The notes under the pieces are model-generated. The model did not search any database. It was not told where the DNA came from and worked only from the letters and a program-made list of their open reading frames with translations. Below are positions 22,991-36,478 of a DNA stretch of 64,000 bases, in pieces. The translations under genes were made by a program, and so were the position numbers. How positions within the stretch are numbered: the stretch's first letter is position 1; each line of letters starts with the position of its first letter. The DNA is from Jaapia argillacea MUCL 33604. Its lineage: Eukaryota; Basidiomycota; Agaricomycetes; Jaapiales; Jaapiaceae. The DNA is taken from NCBI GenBank assembly GCA_000697665.1, contig KL197710.1:2083036-2147035 (forward strand), given 5' to 3'.

Positions 22991-24661
22991 GGTGCTATGA
23001 CCTTTGGTAGTCGGTCAGCATCAAATGTGAATCGTTGTTCAGCGCTCGGAGCCTCGACGTCGAGGGCAGAACGAAGGAATGGACAACCGCGCTGCACGTG
23101 GCAAGTGTGAGCTGGACTTAGCAATTTGGACGCGACTTGGTCGTTCCTTGGTCTCTCCACAGATAATTCCTCGCCATTTGACTTCGACTCAGCACTACAA
23201 ACCACCTCGCTTCATTTGAGCCTGTCGACGACGACCCACGAGCTCCTTGCCCTTCTTGAACTGTCAAACAGCTGCAGTGCCCACTCAGACTGTGACCCAT
23301 AGACTTTGCTGGCCTGACGTACATCTTCTCCCGTGCATGTGCAACTTGTGACAAGCAAATATCACCCCCAGTTTGGACTGGTCAACATAGGTTCGTGCAC
23401 TGGTTGCCTTTTCCTACGACAAGGCGGAGGAATATGGTGATGGTACCCTGCGAAGTGGTCCTATTCCGTTCCCAATCAACGTGCAAGGGATTGATGGTCC
23501 CGACTATCGCCTCCTGACGGATGGTAATAACCCGAGGAGACATGCCTTCATCTAATATTGTCTTGTCTAGTACGTAAACCTTTACTTGCTGAGCGCTCCT
23601 CCATGCTCACCAATCCCAATACGGCTTCCCTTCCTCCAGAACAGCTTAACCTTACTTCCCGGGTCGGAGGAAGTCTTCAAAGTTGTCTCGGTCCCAAATC
23701 CGCAATCTTGGGTTTCTGCGTCCCCGTTGATCAATCTGGCAGAGATCTTCTGATGATCCATGAGATCTTTCTAAAGATGTGCACATCTCCATCGACATCA
23801 CCCTAGATCTCAGCTTGCTTTCCTCTCTAATGACCTCTGGAACTCTCCGCCGCCGGTGTCCTTACGCATCACAAGTCGGCAGCTGCTATGTAACGTTCAA
23901 GAGGGCATCGCCACCAGTTATCACGGTCTGTTGCCACAGCTTCCATCCCACATTCTGATGACGGCTAACAAGTGCCTCCCCTACCCTATTTGTGCAGACC
24001 GCGTCAGGTATCTCGTGGAGGTCACCGAGAGAGTGCGAGATGTGCGCGATCTATACATGTCGTCTTTCTACAGTCCAATTGTCCTCCATTCGAGAGTCCC
24101 GGAGAGCTTGTTATCCCGGTTCGTTTTTTATGTAATCGAGTTTACCCCCGTAATGATACTCTTCACCATAGCCCTCTGTTACTTGTGAGTACCACATTGG
24201 CACTGTTGCGCCGCCATTGTCAGGGATTCGATTAAGACGTCACTGGAGCAACCAAGTTGCCGTGTTGTGGTCAGGGTCAGGTTGATTAGGACATAGCCCG
24301 TCGTGGTGTGTTGGTGGCGATCCTGCCACCACATCCAGCTGATGTGATATCGTACGGGTTGGGACAGATATAACCGACTCATGGAACTGCGTCGCAATCC
24401 GAGTCGGCCTACCACGGTTCAATCACAACACGCTCTGTATGAAGGATTTGCCCGAATGGACAGTCCAAACACACCGACGAGTACAACCCATAAAGCTCGA
24501 GAGCTAAGTACTACGTGCCTTGTGGACCCTTCGATATTTCAAGTAGACCCCTCCCGATCATGGTTAGGGTTACGTAAACAGCACATAACCCCTGTGTCAC
24601 TGGCTTGAACCCTCCTCCCAACCTCCACAAGCCTCACCGCACTCCTTGCGTCGACATTACA
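22991..24661. other. Long gene-poor stretch with unresolved coding-like segments
   Basis: About 1.7 kb with no gene I can defend. On the plus strand, 23395-23520 reads as an open segment with KAEEYGDGTLRSG and INVQGIDGPDYRLLTD. It is preceded by an ACATAG acceptor and followed by a GTAATA donor, and a 23558-23806 continuation stays in frame. Further open frames occur near 23856-24188. These may be a small multi-exon gene or the remains of one. Confidence 0.35.
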
Positions 24662-25702
24662 ATGGCACCTCCGTCCACCCGAATCACTTTCCCAAATAAC
24701 ATTGTCAATCTGCACGACCTCGCGGCCCTCATCCTCGATTGTCACGGGCGCACAGAATCCCTGTTGCCCACCGCACATCTCATCGAAGTCAACCGCGGTA
24801 CAACTCCCATTCAAACACTCCCATCAGGTGCCCTTGCCCCACAATGGCACGCTCGAGAGATATTCAATTCTCCACGTGTGGCCTACATTCTCCAGCACAC
24901 CACAGGCTCAACCGAGCGAGTTGGCATTGATGCATTTGCTTCCACCGAGGCCGTGAAGCTTCCGCCAGGCTCCCCAACTCTCACACGTAAAGAGTTGGAG
25001 GACATCTATTGGAGGTGTAAAGACTACGACCAAGGCTACGTCCTCGCGTATGTTTTCCAAGAAGTCATTAAAAGACTCGCTCCGAACACTACACTCCTCG
25101 CCCGGACTTCGTCCGGATACGAGACCAAATGTCGCCCGTCCGAGTACACCGTCGCAGAGATCGACGTCTCACCCCATCAAGCATGCCTTATCGTCGACAC
25201 CGAGCCACGCCCCGATCTCGGTCCCACTCGTTTAGGTATGGCCCAGCATCTATCGGGCTTCGATGATAACATTCCTTGGGTATTCCTCGTCTTTGGGAAA
25301 CCTGGCACGACGGGTGATGCCGCCACGGACCCGCGGGTTGCCGTCGATCTCTCCATTCCACAGCTGGGCGGAAGAGGAGGTGGTGGGGAGCTTTTCGCCC
25401 TCGAGCGTCTGGGGAATTATCACGGGAAGGTTTTATCTGCCTGTGCTGATGAAGTGTCGGAGAGATACGATCTTTCGCTGGAGATTCGTTTGACATCCGA
25501 TAAGCTGAAGGATGCGTCCGCGTTGCTCAAGGTGGTTTTGGACACATTGGAGAAGGTCACCAAGGATGAGGCAGGCTTCTGTCGGTATTGTGGAAAGATT
25601 GGAGTGAAGACTCGGTGTTCTAAATGTCGAGAGGCAGCTTTTTGTCCCGATTGCCAGGTTTTGGGGTGGAAGTACCACAAGGTCTGGTGCACCAAGCCTT
25701 GA
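24662..25702 (+). CDS. MYND-type zinc finger protein
   Basis: A single-exon gene for a 346-residue protein of unknown biological role. The first 300 residues show no domain I recognise (start MAPPSTRITFPNNIVNLHD). The C-terminus is a MYND zinc finger: CRYCGK, then CSKCREAAFCPDCQ, then KYHKVWC, with the Cys/His spacing complete. MYND fingers usually bind proline-rich peptides in partner proteins. The ATG at 24662 is chosen because the in-frame codons before it contain no other ATG. Lack of introns is unusual among its neighbours. Such MYND proteins are numerous in agaricomycetes and often lineage-specific. Confidence 0.85.
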   Translation: MAPPSTRITFPNNIVNLHDLAALILDCHGRTESLLPTAHLIEVNRGTTPIQTLPSGALAPQWHAREIFNSPRVAYILQHTTGSTERVGIDAFASTEAVKLPPGSPTLTRKELEDIYWRCKDYDQGYVLAYVFQEVIKRLAPNTTLLARTSSGYETKCRPSEYTVAEIDVSPHQACLIVDTEPRPDLGPTRLGMAQHLSGFDDNIPWVFLVFGKPGTTGDAATDPRVAVDLSIPQLGGRGGGGELFALERLGNYHGKVLSACADEVSERYDLSLEIRLTSDKLKDASALLKVVLDTLEKVTKDEAGFCRYCGKIGVKTRCSKCREAAFCPDCQVLGWKYHKVWCTKP

Positions 25703-25797
25703 TGGATGAGGCCGAGTCACCCCGTGCTCCCTGTATCCTGCAGTTCTCAATACAAGAATGTATATCGGATGAAATCTGTACATGCATGACAACTCAA

Positions 25798-27814
<2,017 letters not shown>

Positions 27815-27975
27815 TTAACTTTCGGCATCTCCCATCGAGGTCAGATCTCCAATTCGCGCTTGATGCATTCTATCCTCGACCCCTTCCACGTCTTGCAGTA
27901 AGTACTTCAAGCCGACCGGCGAACTGTCAGAATACCCTGCTTCTCTCTCCATGCTCTTGCGATATATGGGATACG

Positions 27976-28973
27976 ATGTCCAAGAAAGCTCGCGAAGCCA
28001 ACAAGGTCACCTTTGACCTATGAACCTGACTTTGTTCGAAGTCCTGATAATCGCTATCTCAGGCCAATGCTGGTAAATTATCAGCATTGATATCTACCTC
28101 TCAGATCATGAAAGGGTCAAAGTGAGTACTCTGGAATTGTATTGGAGCGACAAAGTTAAGCTCACCAGTTTCGCGTTCAACATCGCGCTAGGATCAGACC
28201 TCTCTACCAAAGAGAAGAAGTTCATTTGGGATATATTTGAGGGAAATATGCATCGCTTGTGTGTACCACAGGTCTGGCAAATTGGACCTTATCTCATCGG
28301 GGAACATAAGTTACACCAGCTCGTCTTTCGGCTGGGACCCTCCGCGGAAACGTCAAGAATTGTTCCATCGCCTTTCTAGATTTATTCTGGTGCGACCAGC
28401 TCTTGATGAGTCTGAGGAACCAAGAAGTACCCTGCCCGATATCATCGCCTACTCTATGTTTCGCTTCGAAAGGGAGGTCACGGAAGACGTGGTTTACTGG
28501 TAAGGCTCCCCTGTGACCCTTTGTTGTATTTCTCACCTTCCCATCAGCTATGAACTTCAGGTCGCCAAGTCGGCGCAACGATTCGGCATCGGGAAGGTCC
28601 TCATGCAACAGCTGGCTCATATCGGCTTGCATTTTGGGATGACGAGGGTGATGCTCACAGCATTCAAATGTTAGTCATTGAGCAAACTCGCACCGCCTCG
28701 ATTGACACCAAAATCTAGCTAATATCGACGCTTGTAATTTTTATCGTGCGCTGGGGTAAGCACATTCACCTCTACCTGTTCCGTGCGGAATTTAATCGGT
28801 CGTGAACAAGATTTTCGATTGACCCGACGTCACCTGACTACGAAGACGATGCTAAATTTGTAGGGGAGGGCGTAGGGAGAGTGGACTATAGCGTTGACGA
28901 TGAAGGCTGGGAGGATGAGGAAGACCAAGGGGAATGCGACTATGTAATTATGTCGAAGTCGATTGAAGAATAG
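27976..28973 (+). CDS. N-alpha-acetyltransferase NatD (Naa40), histone H2A/H4 specific
   Basis: Predicted GNAT enzyme that acetylates the N-terminal serine of histones H4 and H2A. The gene begins MSKKAREANK and has about six exons. The family's helix appears as KKFIWDIFEGNMHRFYTSSS followed by FGWDPPRKRQELFHRLSRF. The GNAT core then shows DIIAYSMFRFE, CYELQVAKSAQRFGIGKVLM (acetyl-CoA loop R-F-G-I-G), MTRVMLTAFKSN and ACNFYRALGFSIDPTSPDYE. It ends with an acidic segment and CDYVIMSKSIEE before TAG. The exon joining in the first 60 residues is the least certain part. It is head-to-head with RIO2. Confidence 0.87.
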
Positions 28974-29170
28974 CCTTCATACACAATTCGAACATCCCTT
29001 CGTTGCTCGCAGACAGAAACCGCGTAATCCTGAACAGAATTTTGTGCAGCGGAACTTTGGGAAGTTGGGAGGCGGAGCAGCCACAGGCAAGTTGTTTGAC
29101 CTTGTTGACGTGGTTCCCCTCCTCGGTTTTCGCCACCAGACGGCAGACCCCAACAGACCGACAACCTTCA

Positions 29171-29607
29171 TGCCGCCTACATCACTACGAGCGTTGAAGG
29201 CCACCGTGCCTCGACGCATCGCCGGCAGACGATTCGCCTCGCACGGCGCTCCACAGTACAACGAACCTTCAGGCTGGCTCTTCAGTGAAAAGGTGTGTCC
29301 AATCACTTGACTCCATCTCCACCTATTAATACGGCTTCGTCTCCCGGAAGCCTCCACCAGTAGGACAGAAACGCCAAAAGGAAGATTGGGAGAATCTCTG
29401 GTACATTGGAATGTTTGGTGGAATGGGTCTGGCGACAGTGCTGTTGTATTACAAGCCTGACACCAGGTACGTATGATCGAATGATTCATATGGACACTTC
29501 ATGATTATGACCTCGGTTGCCATTCCAGTATACAAACATGGGCACTGAAGGAGGCCAGAGAGCGTATGGAGGCCCGAGGCGAGAAAGTCGAGTACAAACC
29601 CACGTAA
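29171..29607 (+). CDS. Mitochondrial complex I ESSS subunit (NDUFB11 type)
   Basis: Accessory subunit of NADH:ubiquinone oxidoreductase in the inner mitochondrial membrane. Three exons encode about 107 residues. An Arg-rich mitochondrial presequence (ATVPRRIAGRRFASHGAP) precedes PSGWLFSEKPPPVGQKR. A conserved block follows: EDWENLWYIGMFGGMGLATV, which is the single membrane helix. The tail contains KPDTSIQTWALKEARERMEA and ends EYKPT before TAA. The W-x-x-x-Y-x-G-M-x-G pattern and the TWALKEA element are typical of this subunit. Length fits fungal members. The organism therefore keeps complex I. Confidence 0.88.
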
Positions 29608-29867
29608 AGACCATCTCGACCACACCGACAATCCTTACTAGACGGATTCCTTGACCACTCATCGTCGATGTCTCTTAATCAGTGAGGATGCGCAAGCTTA
29701 ATTCAAGGACGTTCTATATGTATGTATATTATGCGCCTCAAATAGGGCATCATCTTGGAAACCAGATCGCCCGAGTGTCGAAGTCTCCCATGTCCCCTTT
29801 TGTTGTAACGACGTTGAAGTCGCCCAACAGCCCGCCAAGCAAGTATATGATCCGGGTCGAGCGTACC

Positions 29868-30655
29868 TCAATGCGACTCGCAATGTTCTTTGTAGGCCTC
29901 CTCCGTCATAAGCGCTTCAAGCTATGCCACACCATTAGCTGGGACTCAACGGAATCAGACAAGATACACCGACCTCTGTTGGGTCCGAGACCTTGACCTT
30001 GCAAAGCCAACCTACAGAGAAACCGACGTTCATCAGCCGACTGAAAAAACATAAGAGAGGAAAAGAGTCTGACCGTCCACCTCGGGAGACTTATTCAACA
30101 GTCCCGGATGACCATTCAGCTCCTCATTGATCTCCTCAATAGTTCCCGAGATTGGGGCATACTGTATGCGCATGGAAAACCATTCAGAGGACGGCAGGAC
30201 ACTCAGTTGGAAGCACTCAACGATATCGGAAGCGGCCTTCACGCTCTCAACAGCGCCAATCTGGTCTTAAAAGGGGGAAGCGAAAAAGGTCACGATTCCG
30301 CATGCAAGGCACAAGGGTCTAATGAAGAGTCAAACTTACCTCCTTGGGCAATCTTAGACCCCTTAACTGGAAGCTCGACAAACACAACGTCTCCCAAGCT
30401 GGATTGAGCATACTCGGTAATGTGCACCGTTCCAAGTCCTGTGCTGTCGTCAAAGACGATAGTTTCGTGGTCGGTCGTGAAGCGTTTTGCTATAGATAGG
30501 CCTTTACTTAACGAGGCTCAGCCAGAATGCGGAAATGCGGACTCACTAACGAGAGTCCGCACAAATGGCGATAGTTGCGAACGGCCGACAGAGACCCTTC
30601 CAATGGATCGGAAAGAGGTAGCAGGACGAGAAACTTGACGGAGGGCAGAGAACAT
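29868..30655 (-). CDS. GCV3: Glycine cleavage system H protein, mitochondrial
   Basis: Lipoyl carrier of the mitochondrial glycine decarboxylase complex, shuttling the methylamine arm between P, T and L proteins. An N-terminal presequence ([17 protein letters not shown]) leads into [39 protein letters not shown], then the lipoylation site in [12 protein letters not shown] (target lysine in ESVKA). After an intron comes [20 protein letters not shown] and [20 protein letters not shown]. The last short exon encodes [17 protein letters not shown] and a TGA. All hallmarks of GcvH are present and in order, and the length is normal. Six introns of typical size interrupt it. Confidence 0.93.
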
Positions 30656-30940
30656 TTTGGTTTGCAAGTGAAAGTTGAGATAGAAGTTGAAGCGTTTACG
30701 GTATGGAAGCAGACTCCGATATGGCGCTCCGTCCCTTCAGCCAGACTCCAAGATTAACGGTTCAGCGGAGGACGTAAAATTGGCGAAGATTTTATGGTAA
30801 TTCCAGGCATAGGACGGGGGCATGATTATTATGACATAGATAGAGAGCACTGTGCGATGCTGTATGTGGAGTGGGGATGGAAAAGTATACAAGCACAATG
30901 TTTACTATAGGGTGTACTAATGCTACGCTCATCGTCCTGC

Positions 30941-32872
30941 TTAGAAGATCTTGGTGATGATACCAGTCCCGACTGTGGACACGAATCAGCAAGGATGGTT
31001 AGGTGATGGGAAGAACAGCACTTACTGGTCTTGTTGCCCTCGCGGAGGGTGAAACTGAAGGGACGCTGTCAGAACGCTACGATAGATAGGAGGCTCAGAG
31101 ACATACCGAGAACCGACTTCGGCTGCGACATCGTGAACAAGGTCGCAAACCATCTCAACGTTGTCACCAGGCATAACCTAGACACAAAAAATCATTAGTG
31201 CTGTTTCTACCTTGGGGAGGCAGGACGGACCATTTTGTCAGCTGCATCAGCAGTGCCATCAGGGAAAGTCAAGGCGCAAGTGATGTCGGCGGTACGCAAG
31301 AAGAGCTGGGGTCGGTAGTTGGCCATGAATGGAGTGTATCGACCACCCTCATCCTTGGTCAAGACCTAGTCGACAGATGATGCCTGAGCATCACATTGTA
31401 GAATGGCAAGTGAATCAGAGCTCACGTAAATCTGGGCCTGGAACTTCTTGACGGCCTTCATGGAACCAACAGGGATGATAACCATACCACGCTTGATCTG
31501 CTCGCGCTTGACGCCACGGAGCAAGCAACCCATGTTGTCACCAGCTTCACCCTAAAAATCACGTTCGATGTCAGTGCCGAAGACAGCAATGACGGGGTTG
31601 ATAGTGTGCTCACTCGGTCGAGCTCCTTGTGGAACATTTCTGTCATCACGGGATTAGGACTACTCAAGGAGAGAGGGAGGAGCGTAGCTTACCAATACCG
31701 GTGATGGTGGTCTTGACATTATCATCAAGACCCAAGACCTCCACTTCGTCACCCTTGTTGATAACACCACGTTCGAGCTAGAGAAACAGAAATATAAGGC
31801 AAGGGACATAGACAAGGGACACAAGGACATACACGACCAGTAGCAACAGTTCCACGACCAGAGATTGAGAAGACATCTGGGGTGGAAGGTTAGGGATACA
31901 GCGAAGTTGATGGCTGTCACATCTCCTGACCTTCAACAGGTAACAAGAAGGGCTTGTCGAGATCACCTACATCACAAACAGTGAGCACAAACCAGCCGCT
32001 CGCAATGAACGGAACGTACGAGGGGGAATGTCAAGCCAGTCATCGCATGCCTTGACTAACTCGACAATCTTGTCAGCACCAATCTCCGGGTTCCTACCAT
32101 CAAGAGCAGCGAGCGCAGAGCCCATGATGATAGGTGTGTTGTCACCATCAAAGTTATAAGTCGATAGTAAGTCACGCATTTCCATATCCACAAGTTCCAA
32201 CATCTCCTTGTCGTCAATAACATCCACCTTGTTGATGAAGACGACGAGTTTCTTGATGCCGACTTGACGAGCGAGGAGCAAATGCTCACGGGTTTGGGGC
32301 ATTTGACCATCTGTCGCCGAGACCACGATGATAGCACCGTCCATCTGAGCAGCACCAGTGATCATGTTCTTGATGTCTGACGCAATGTCATGAGCAAAAC
32401 TGAAGACTGGAGTGCGCGAAGAGGTACTCACAATCAGCATGTCCGGGACAGTCAATATGGCCATAATGCCGCGAGTCTGTCTCATACTCGACGTGAGCAG
32501 AGTTGATTGTGATACCACGGGCCTTCTCCTCGGGAGCCTTATCAATTTCTGCATAACCAGTGAACTTGGCCCCTCCTCGCTCTGCCAGGACCTTCGTAAT
32601 TGCAGCAGTCAATGTAGTTTTTCCATGATCAACGTGGCCTTGATGGGGGGCTTTAGTGACGAACGTGCACTGGAACGCGCTCAAGACATACCGATTGTGC
32701 CAATGTTCATGTGGGGCTTTTCGCGGGAGAACTTTGCATCAGCATAGCCTCGGCGCGCAGCTGCACATCTCGGTAAGATGACTGTTCGACGATATACGAG
32801 TACGGATGATACATACACCAAACGAGGGCGGTCCTGGGTTTTGACGTCGACGCAACTGGGGATGCGTGCCAT
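30941..32872 (-). CDS. TUF1: Mitochondrial translation elongation factor EF-Tu
   Basis: GTPase delivering aminoacyl-tRNA to mitochondrial ribosomes. After a presequence ending [20 protein letters not shown], the G domain starts [21 protein letters not shown] (the intron falls inside the P-loop region). It shows [14 protein letters not shown] (switch I), DCPGHADY (G3), [11 protein letters not shown] (the NKxD-type G4) and GSALAAL (G5). Domains 2 and 3 follow ([31 protein letters not shown]) and the protein ends [11 protein letters not shown]. Roughly a dozen short introns are present. The presequence reading from the ATG at 32870-32872 ([19 protein letters not shown]) is unusual and not strongly amphipathic, so a further upstream exon cannot be excluded. 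Identity is beyond doubt. Confidence 0.94.
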
Positions 32873-33137
32873 AATGAACGACGACCACAAGTTCTGAGGG
32901 CTGCGGGACAGTCAGTGAAAGCGTAGGGCAGCGAGTGGAAGATGCTGACCTGCAGAACAGTGGATTTTGCGTGCTGCTGTGGAGGCTACAGCCAGCTGTG
33001 ACCGGAACATGGTTGGAAGAGGAGGAGACGGAGGTTGTCGCAAACTGTCACAGAAATCTTCAAAAACTGGGACCGTGGGAATCGCACGTCAAGAAGAAGG
33101 TTAGGGTTGGACTCACGTCTCTTCCCCGCACTGTGAT

Positions 33138-34271
33138 ATGGCCTCTCCGGATAGACAGGAACTCCTCAGGAATGCCGTCGCTTTCCTCACAGACCCCAAG
33201 GTCAGCATTCCACATATACATGTGTCCTCTCTGTCACTAACCGGAGCTATCAGACCCAATCATCACCGCTGGCCCAGCGTGTTCAGTTCCTGGAAGCCAA
33301 GGGCCTCAGCCCCCCCGACATCGAAGAGGCAATGAGACAAGCAGCCGTAAACCAGAACCAGACAACCGCACCTCGATACGGGCCTCAATATGGCCCTGTG
33401 TATGGTCCTTCTCCCTACGCTCAGCTCTTCGCTCCACCGCCGGCTCACCAGTGGGATTGGCGTGACTATTTCGTACGTCCGCTACCATGGAATGTATATC
33501 AGTTTGGTTGAGATTTGCTCCAGATTACGGCGGTTGTATCTGGAACTGTGGCCTATGGTGCCATCTCCCTATTCAAAGTGATTTCTTCCCTCTACGAATT
33601 GCTTGTTCGTGTCATTCTGATATCACGTGATAGAAATACATGCTGCCACACCTTCGCCCTCCAACTTCCACGGCGTACGAAGAAGATCGAGACGCCTTGA
33701 CTGCCCAATTCGATGCAGCGGAAGCCCTACTGAAGGAAATCCAAGCCGAAACAGCGGCTGTTCGTGTTGCTGTCGAAGCGCAACAAGAGAAAGTCGAGAA
33801 GGCAACGCAGGAGATAGAAGCCGTCACGAAGGAAATGCGGGAGGGGGAGGCCAGGGCGAAGGACGAGATGCGAGAAATCAGGGATGAAGTTCAGACGGTT
33901 CGAGAAATGCTGCCTAAGGTAATCCACACTCTTTCGGCTCCAGCCCCCAGCCGCTTAACGACCTTGTCTTGCAGATGATCGAAAAGAACAAGGAGACACA
34001 GACGCAGTCACTAGCAGAACTCCAGCAAGAGCTCAAATCCCTCAAAGCTCTCTTACTGAGTCGCGGCGGACCACATCCTTTCTCCAGTACACCTCCCTCC
34101 CCCTTACCCAACCTCGCCGGCCGACCGACCATCCCAGCATGGCAATTAGCAAGCTCATCCACTCCCAGCACCCCAGCTCCACTATTTCCTTCTATTCCCT
34201 CCATCTCGGGTCCTTCGGCAGACGAGAAGGGCAAGGACGCCGACTCGACGAGTGGCGGTATCACGCAGTAA
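33138..34271 (+). CDS. PEX14: Peroxisomal membrane docking protein PEX14
   Basis: Part of the peroxisomal import pore, where it docks the PTS1 receptor Pex5. The conserved N-terminal three-helix domain is visible across the first intron: RQELLRNAVAFLTDPK, then SSPLAQRVQFLEAKGLSPPD and IEEAMRQA. A Tyr/Pro/Gly-rich stretch (PRYGPQYGPVYGPSPYAQ) leads to a hydrophobic membrane segment (ITAVVSGTVAYGAISLFKKY). A coiled coil covers about 100 residues (VAVEAQQEKVEKATQEIEAV). The C-terminal tail is Pro/Ser-rich and ends SGGITQ before TAA. Start at the ATG before ASPDRQELL. Length and domain order match fungal Pex14. It may serve peroxisomal beta-oxidation here; nothing in the neighbours bears on this. 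Confidence 0.93.
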
Positions 34272-34431
34272 ATGTACGATAAATCTTAATACATCCCATT
34301 TGGACCTGTCGCTTTCATGTTCACGATCGACCCTTGCTACTGGGTTGCTGGCTGCATCGAGACCCGTTCCAATCGCGCGAAGTACCTCGCTGTATGCACA
34401 AAGATCTACTTCACACTGGCGCATCTCACGG

Positions 34432-35002
34432 ATGTTGCCATCGATCGTCTTCCCGTTCAACGAAAGGGACATGGAGATTCCATGTCCACCCGACATTCGG
34501 TCACTCACTCCCACTCAGGTGACCGACTTTCCCAATGCAGTTATCTCATTTATCACCAACGACTCCTTCGAATGCTTCCCTGCCAGGCAGCGACCATCCA
34601 CTTGGATGATAACCGGGCTTAGGTTCCCCATGCAGGCTCACCGACCATACGGCCATGTAGGCGTGAATACCGGACGATAGTGAAGATCCCTCGAATCTCG
34701 CGCAATCCGAAGTACACCAGAATCAATCTCAGCGAGATTGCGTTCCGGGAGGAAGCAGTCTTCGCTGAACCGAAATGTTTCAGGTAAACCGTCAGCACGG
34801 CGCCCTCGTCTGATGGACCAACACTAGCCGCCAGTTTAGGTGGGCAAAGAAGAACGGATTGTTTGGAGGCGATGGCGACAACCTTCGCGTCATCAGCGTC
34901 ACGAGCGATGACAGCCAACTGGAAGAATTCGAAACGACGATGGCGGACGCGATCAGGTGGGAATTGGGGAAGTTTACAGCAACACTGAGTCGGATACATT
35001 GA
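34432..35002 (+). CDS. Unrecognised protein, three exons
   Basis: A coherent reading frame appears once two short introns are removed, one with donor AG-GTTCCC and acceptor ATGTAG, one with donor AG-GTAAAC and acceptor ACTAG. It reads MLPSIVFPFNERDMEIPCPP, SLTPTQVTDFPNAVISFITN, DSFECFPARQRPSTWMITGL, RREYRTIVKIPRISRN, INLSEIAFREEAVFAEP, FRWAKKNGLFGGDGDNLRVI and ends WELGKFTATLSRIH. About 165 residues, no signal peptide or membrane segment; charge and hydrophobic spacing look like a folded domain. The start could also be the methionine of MEIPCPPDI (34471). The first exon begins about 160 bases after the PEX14 stop. I do not recognise the family. Confidence 0.5.
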
Positions 35003-35685
35003 GCACTGCAGTTGGGGTGATAAGGTAGCAGAGGGGATCGATCAACGAATAAGATAGAAGGGTGGGCTGCGTTCGTATGGATACAAAGTTCGAGCATAGA
35101 GGGGGACCACTGCGCCGGTGACGTCGCGACTAGGTCACTATGTTCAAGGGCTCCGAAGTCATCAATTTGGGTACCGGATGAAAAAAAGTTGTATTTCGGG
35201 GAAGTTTGGGACATTTAGTCGAACACACGCGGAACTGGACAGGCCACACCCCCAATTAATCAGGACTGAAATTATCCTTAGAATTGACTCGGATGTAGTA
35301 CACGTAAGTTGAACAAGCTCTCCAAAAATACATCAATAGAACGTACGAGCATGGCCTTTGGAATGTGAACCGTCACAACCTGGCACATAAGATTACGGAG
35401 TTCTATGAAAAGGTGTCAAAAGAGCGAGGAAAGACGATGAGGGTGCAGATAAATATGGAGAGGGAGGAAACGGTCACGTGTGACGTGCGCCATGAGACGA
35501 CGGTCGACGGTCGATGGTCGAGTATAAGTGTGTTGTAGGTGTTTAAGTTGAGCCCTGTGACGGGTAGAATTGGGTCATCAGAAGGGCAACGAGGCGGTTA
35601 CTGATGCATATTGGGAACGTTACGCACTAGGAGGCAAGTCAGCTTGAAGTGGGATCGTAGACAAGTGGCCACTCACAATGATGTT
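35003..35685. other. Intergenic region with short repeat
   Basis: About 680 bases between a plus-strand and a minus-strand gene end. A minus-strand open frame (ATG at 35212-35214) overlaps the unrecognised gene and looks like its shadow. A small coding-like minus-strand bit near 35290-35420 did not assemble into a gene. Confidence 0.35.
35501..35521 (+). repeat. 7-base tandem repeat, three units
   Basis: CGGTCGA occurs twice followed by TGGTCGA. The tract lies in non-coding sequence and its meaning is unknown. Confidence 0.5.
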
Positions 35686-36478
35686 TTAAGCGTCGGGGCC
35701 TTGCCCAGGTGCAAACTTATGCTTGGCCTGTGTCGATACTGGAGTCATGCCTTTCCCACTCCCTGTGACACCCACTACGAAGACAAGGAAAGTCAGTCGA
35801 CAGAAACTAGCGAAGCGAGACTCTGGAACGATACATACCTTTTCCGAGCGGGTTATCTGGCGTTTTAAAAATGCTGGTGCCGCTCACACCAGCGATGCTG
35901 ATACCCTTCTTCTCCGCCTTTTTAGCAAATTTCTGCCACGTCTGCTGTTTCGCCATCTGCTCCTTCGCCTTTGCCGCCTTCACCTCCAACTTCTTCTCGT
36001 TCTTCTTCTTCTTCTTCTCTCTCTCCTCTTCCTCCACCTTCGTCAATTTCCGCTTGTTTGACGCCGCCGCAGGTCCACCACTGGAGTGGTTGGCGGGGAG
36101 TGTTTTTAGCGCTGAAGCGTCTACAAGTTCGGTGTCATTGTAACCCTTGAACATGATGCTGAACACTCTCTTGTCTTCCGACCCTCCAACTGAATTGATA
36201 CGTGCTGGGTACCACTGCCCATCGCCCGAGTACTTTGCGAGACATTCGTCGCCTGCCGACCATGAATGACTTGCAGCGGTGGCCGCAAGGGCCTTTCGAG
36301 AATCAGCTTTGGATAATGAGGCAGCTTCAGCTTGCGCGATGGCGGTTTGGGTAAGTTCGATGAGCTCTTTCAGCTCAGAACGGAGGGATGAGAGCTCGGC
36401 ATTTGAAGGATCTGCGGATAGAGCAAGTTCAACTTGGGAAAGCCGCACTTGATAGGTCTCCAAATCTGCCTTATCCAT
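35686..36478 (-). CDS. Splicing factor SPF30 / SMNDC1-like Tudor protein
   Basis: Predicted U2 snRNP-associated splicing factor required for tri-snRNP addition. The N-terminus is a helix (MDKADLETYQVRLSQVELAL, ELIELTQTAIAQAEA). The Tudor domain follows at about residues 75-125: WSAGDECLAKYSGDGQWYPA, RVFSIMFKGYNDTELVDASAL; its aromatic residues could cage symmetric dimethylarginine. A lysine-rich helix (EEEEREKKKKKNEKKLEVKA), AKQQTWQKFAKKAEKKG and SIFKTPDNPLGKVGVTGSGKG complete the SPF30 pattern. A single intron sits near the end; the last exon ends APGQGPDA before TAA. The lysine-rich part and the KTPDNPxGKVGVTGSG element make the identity firm. Confidence 0.92.

Noticed and set aside
34515-35214. 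Minus-strand gene starting MSQTSPKYNFFSSG
   Set aside because: The frames can be partly joined, but the plus-strand reading of the same DNA gives two cleaner splice junctions and a more coherent protein.
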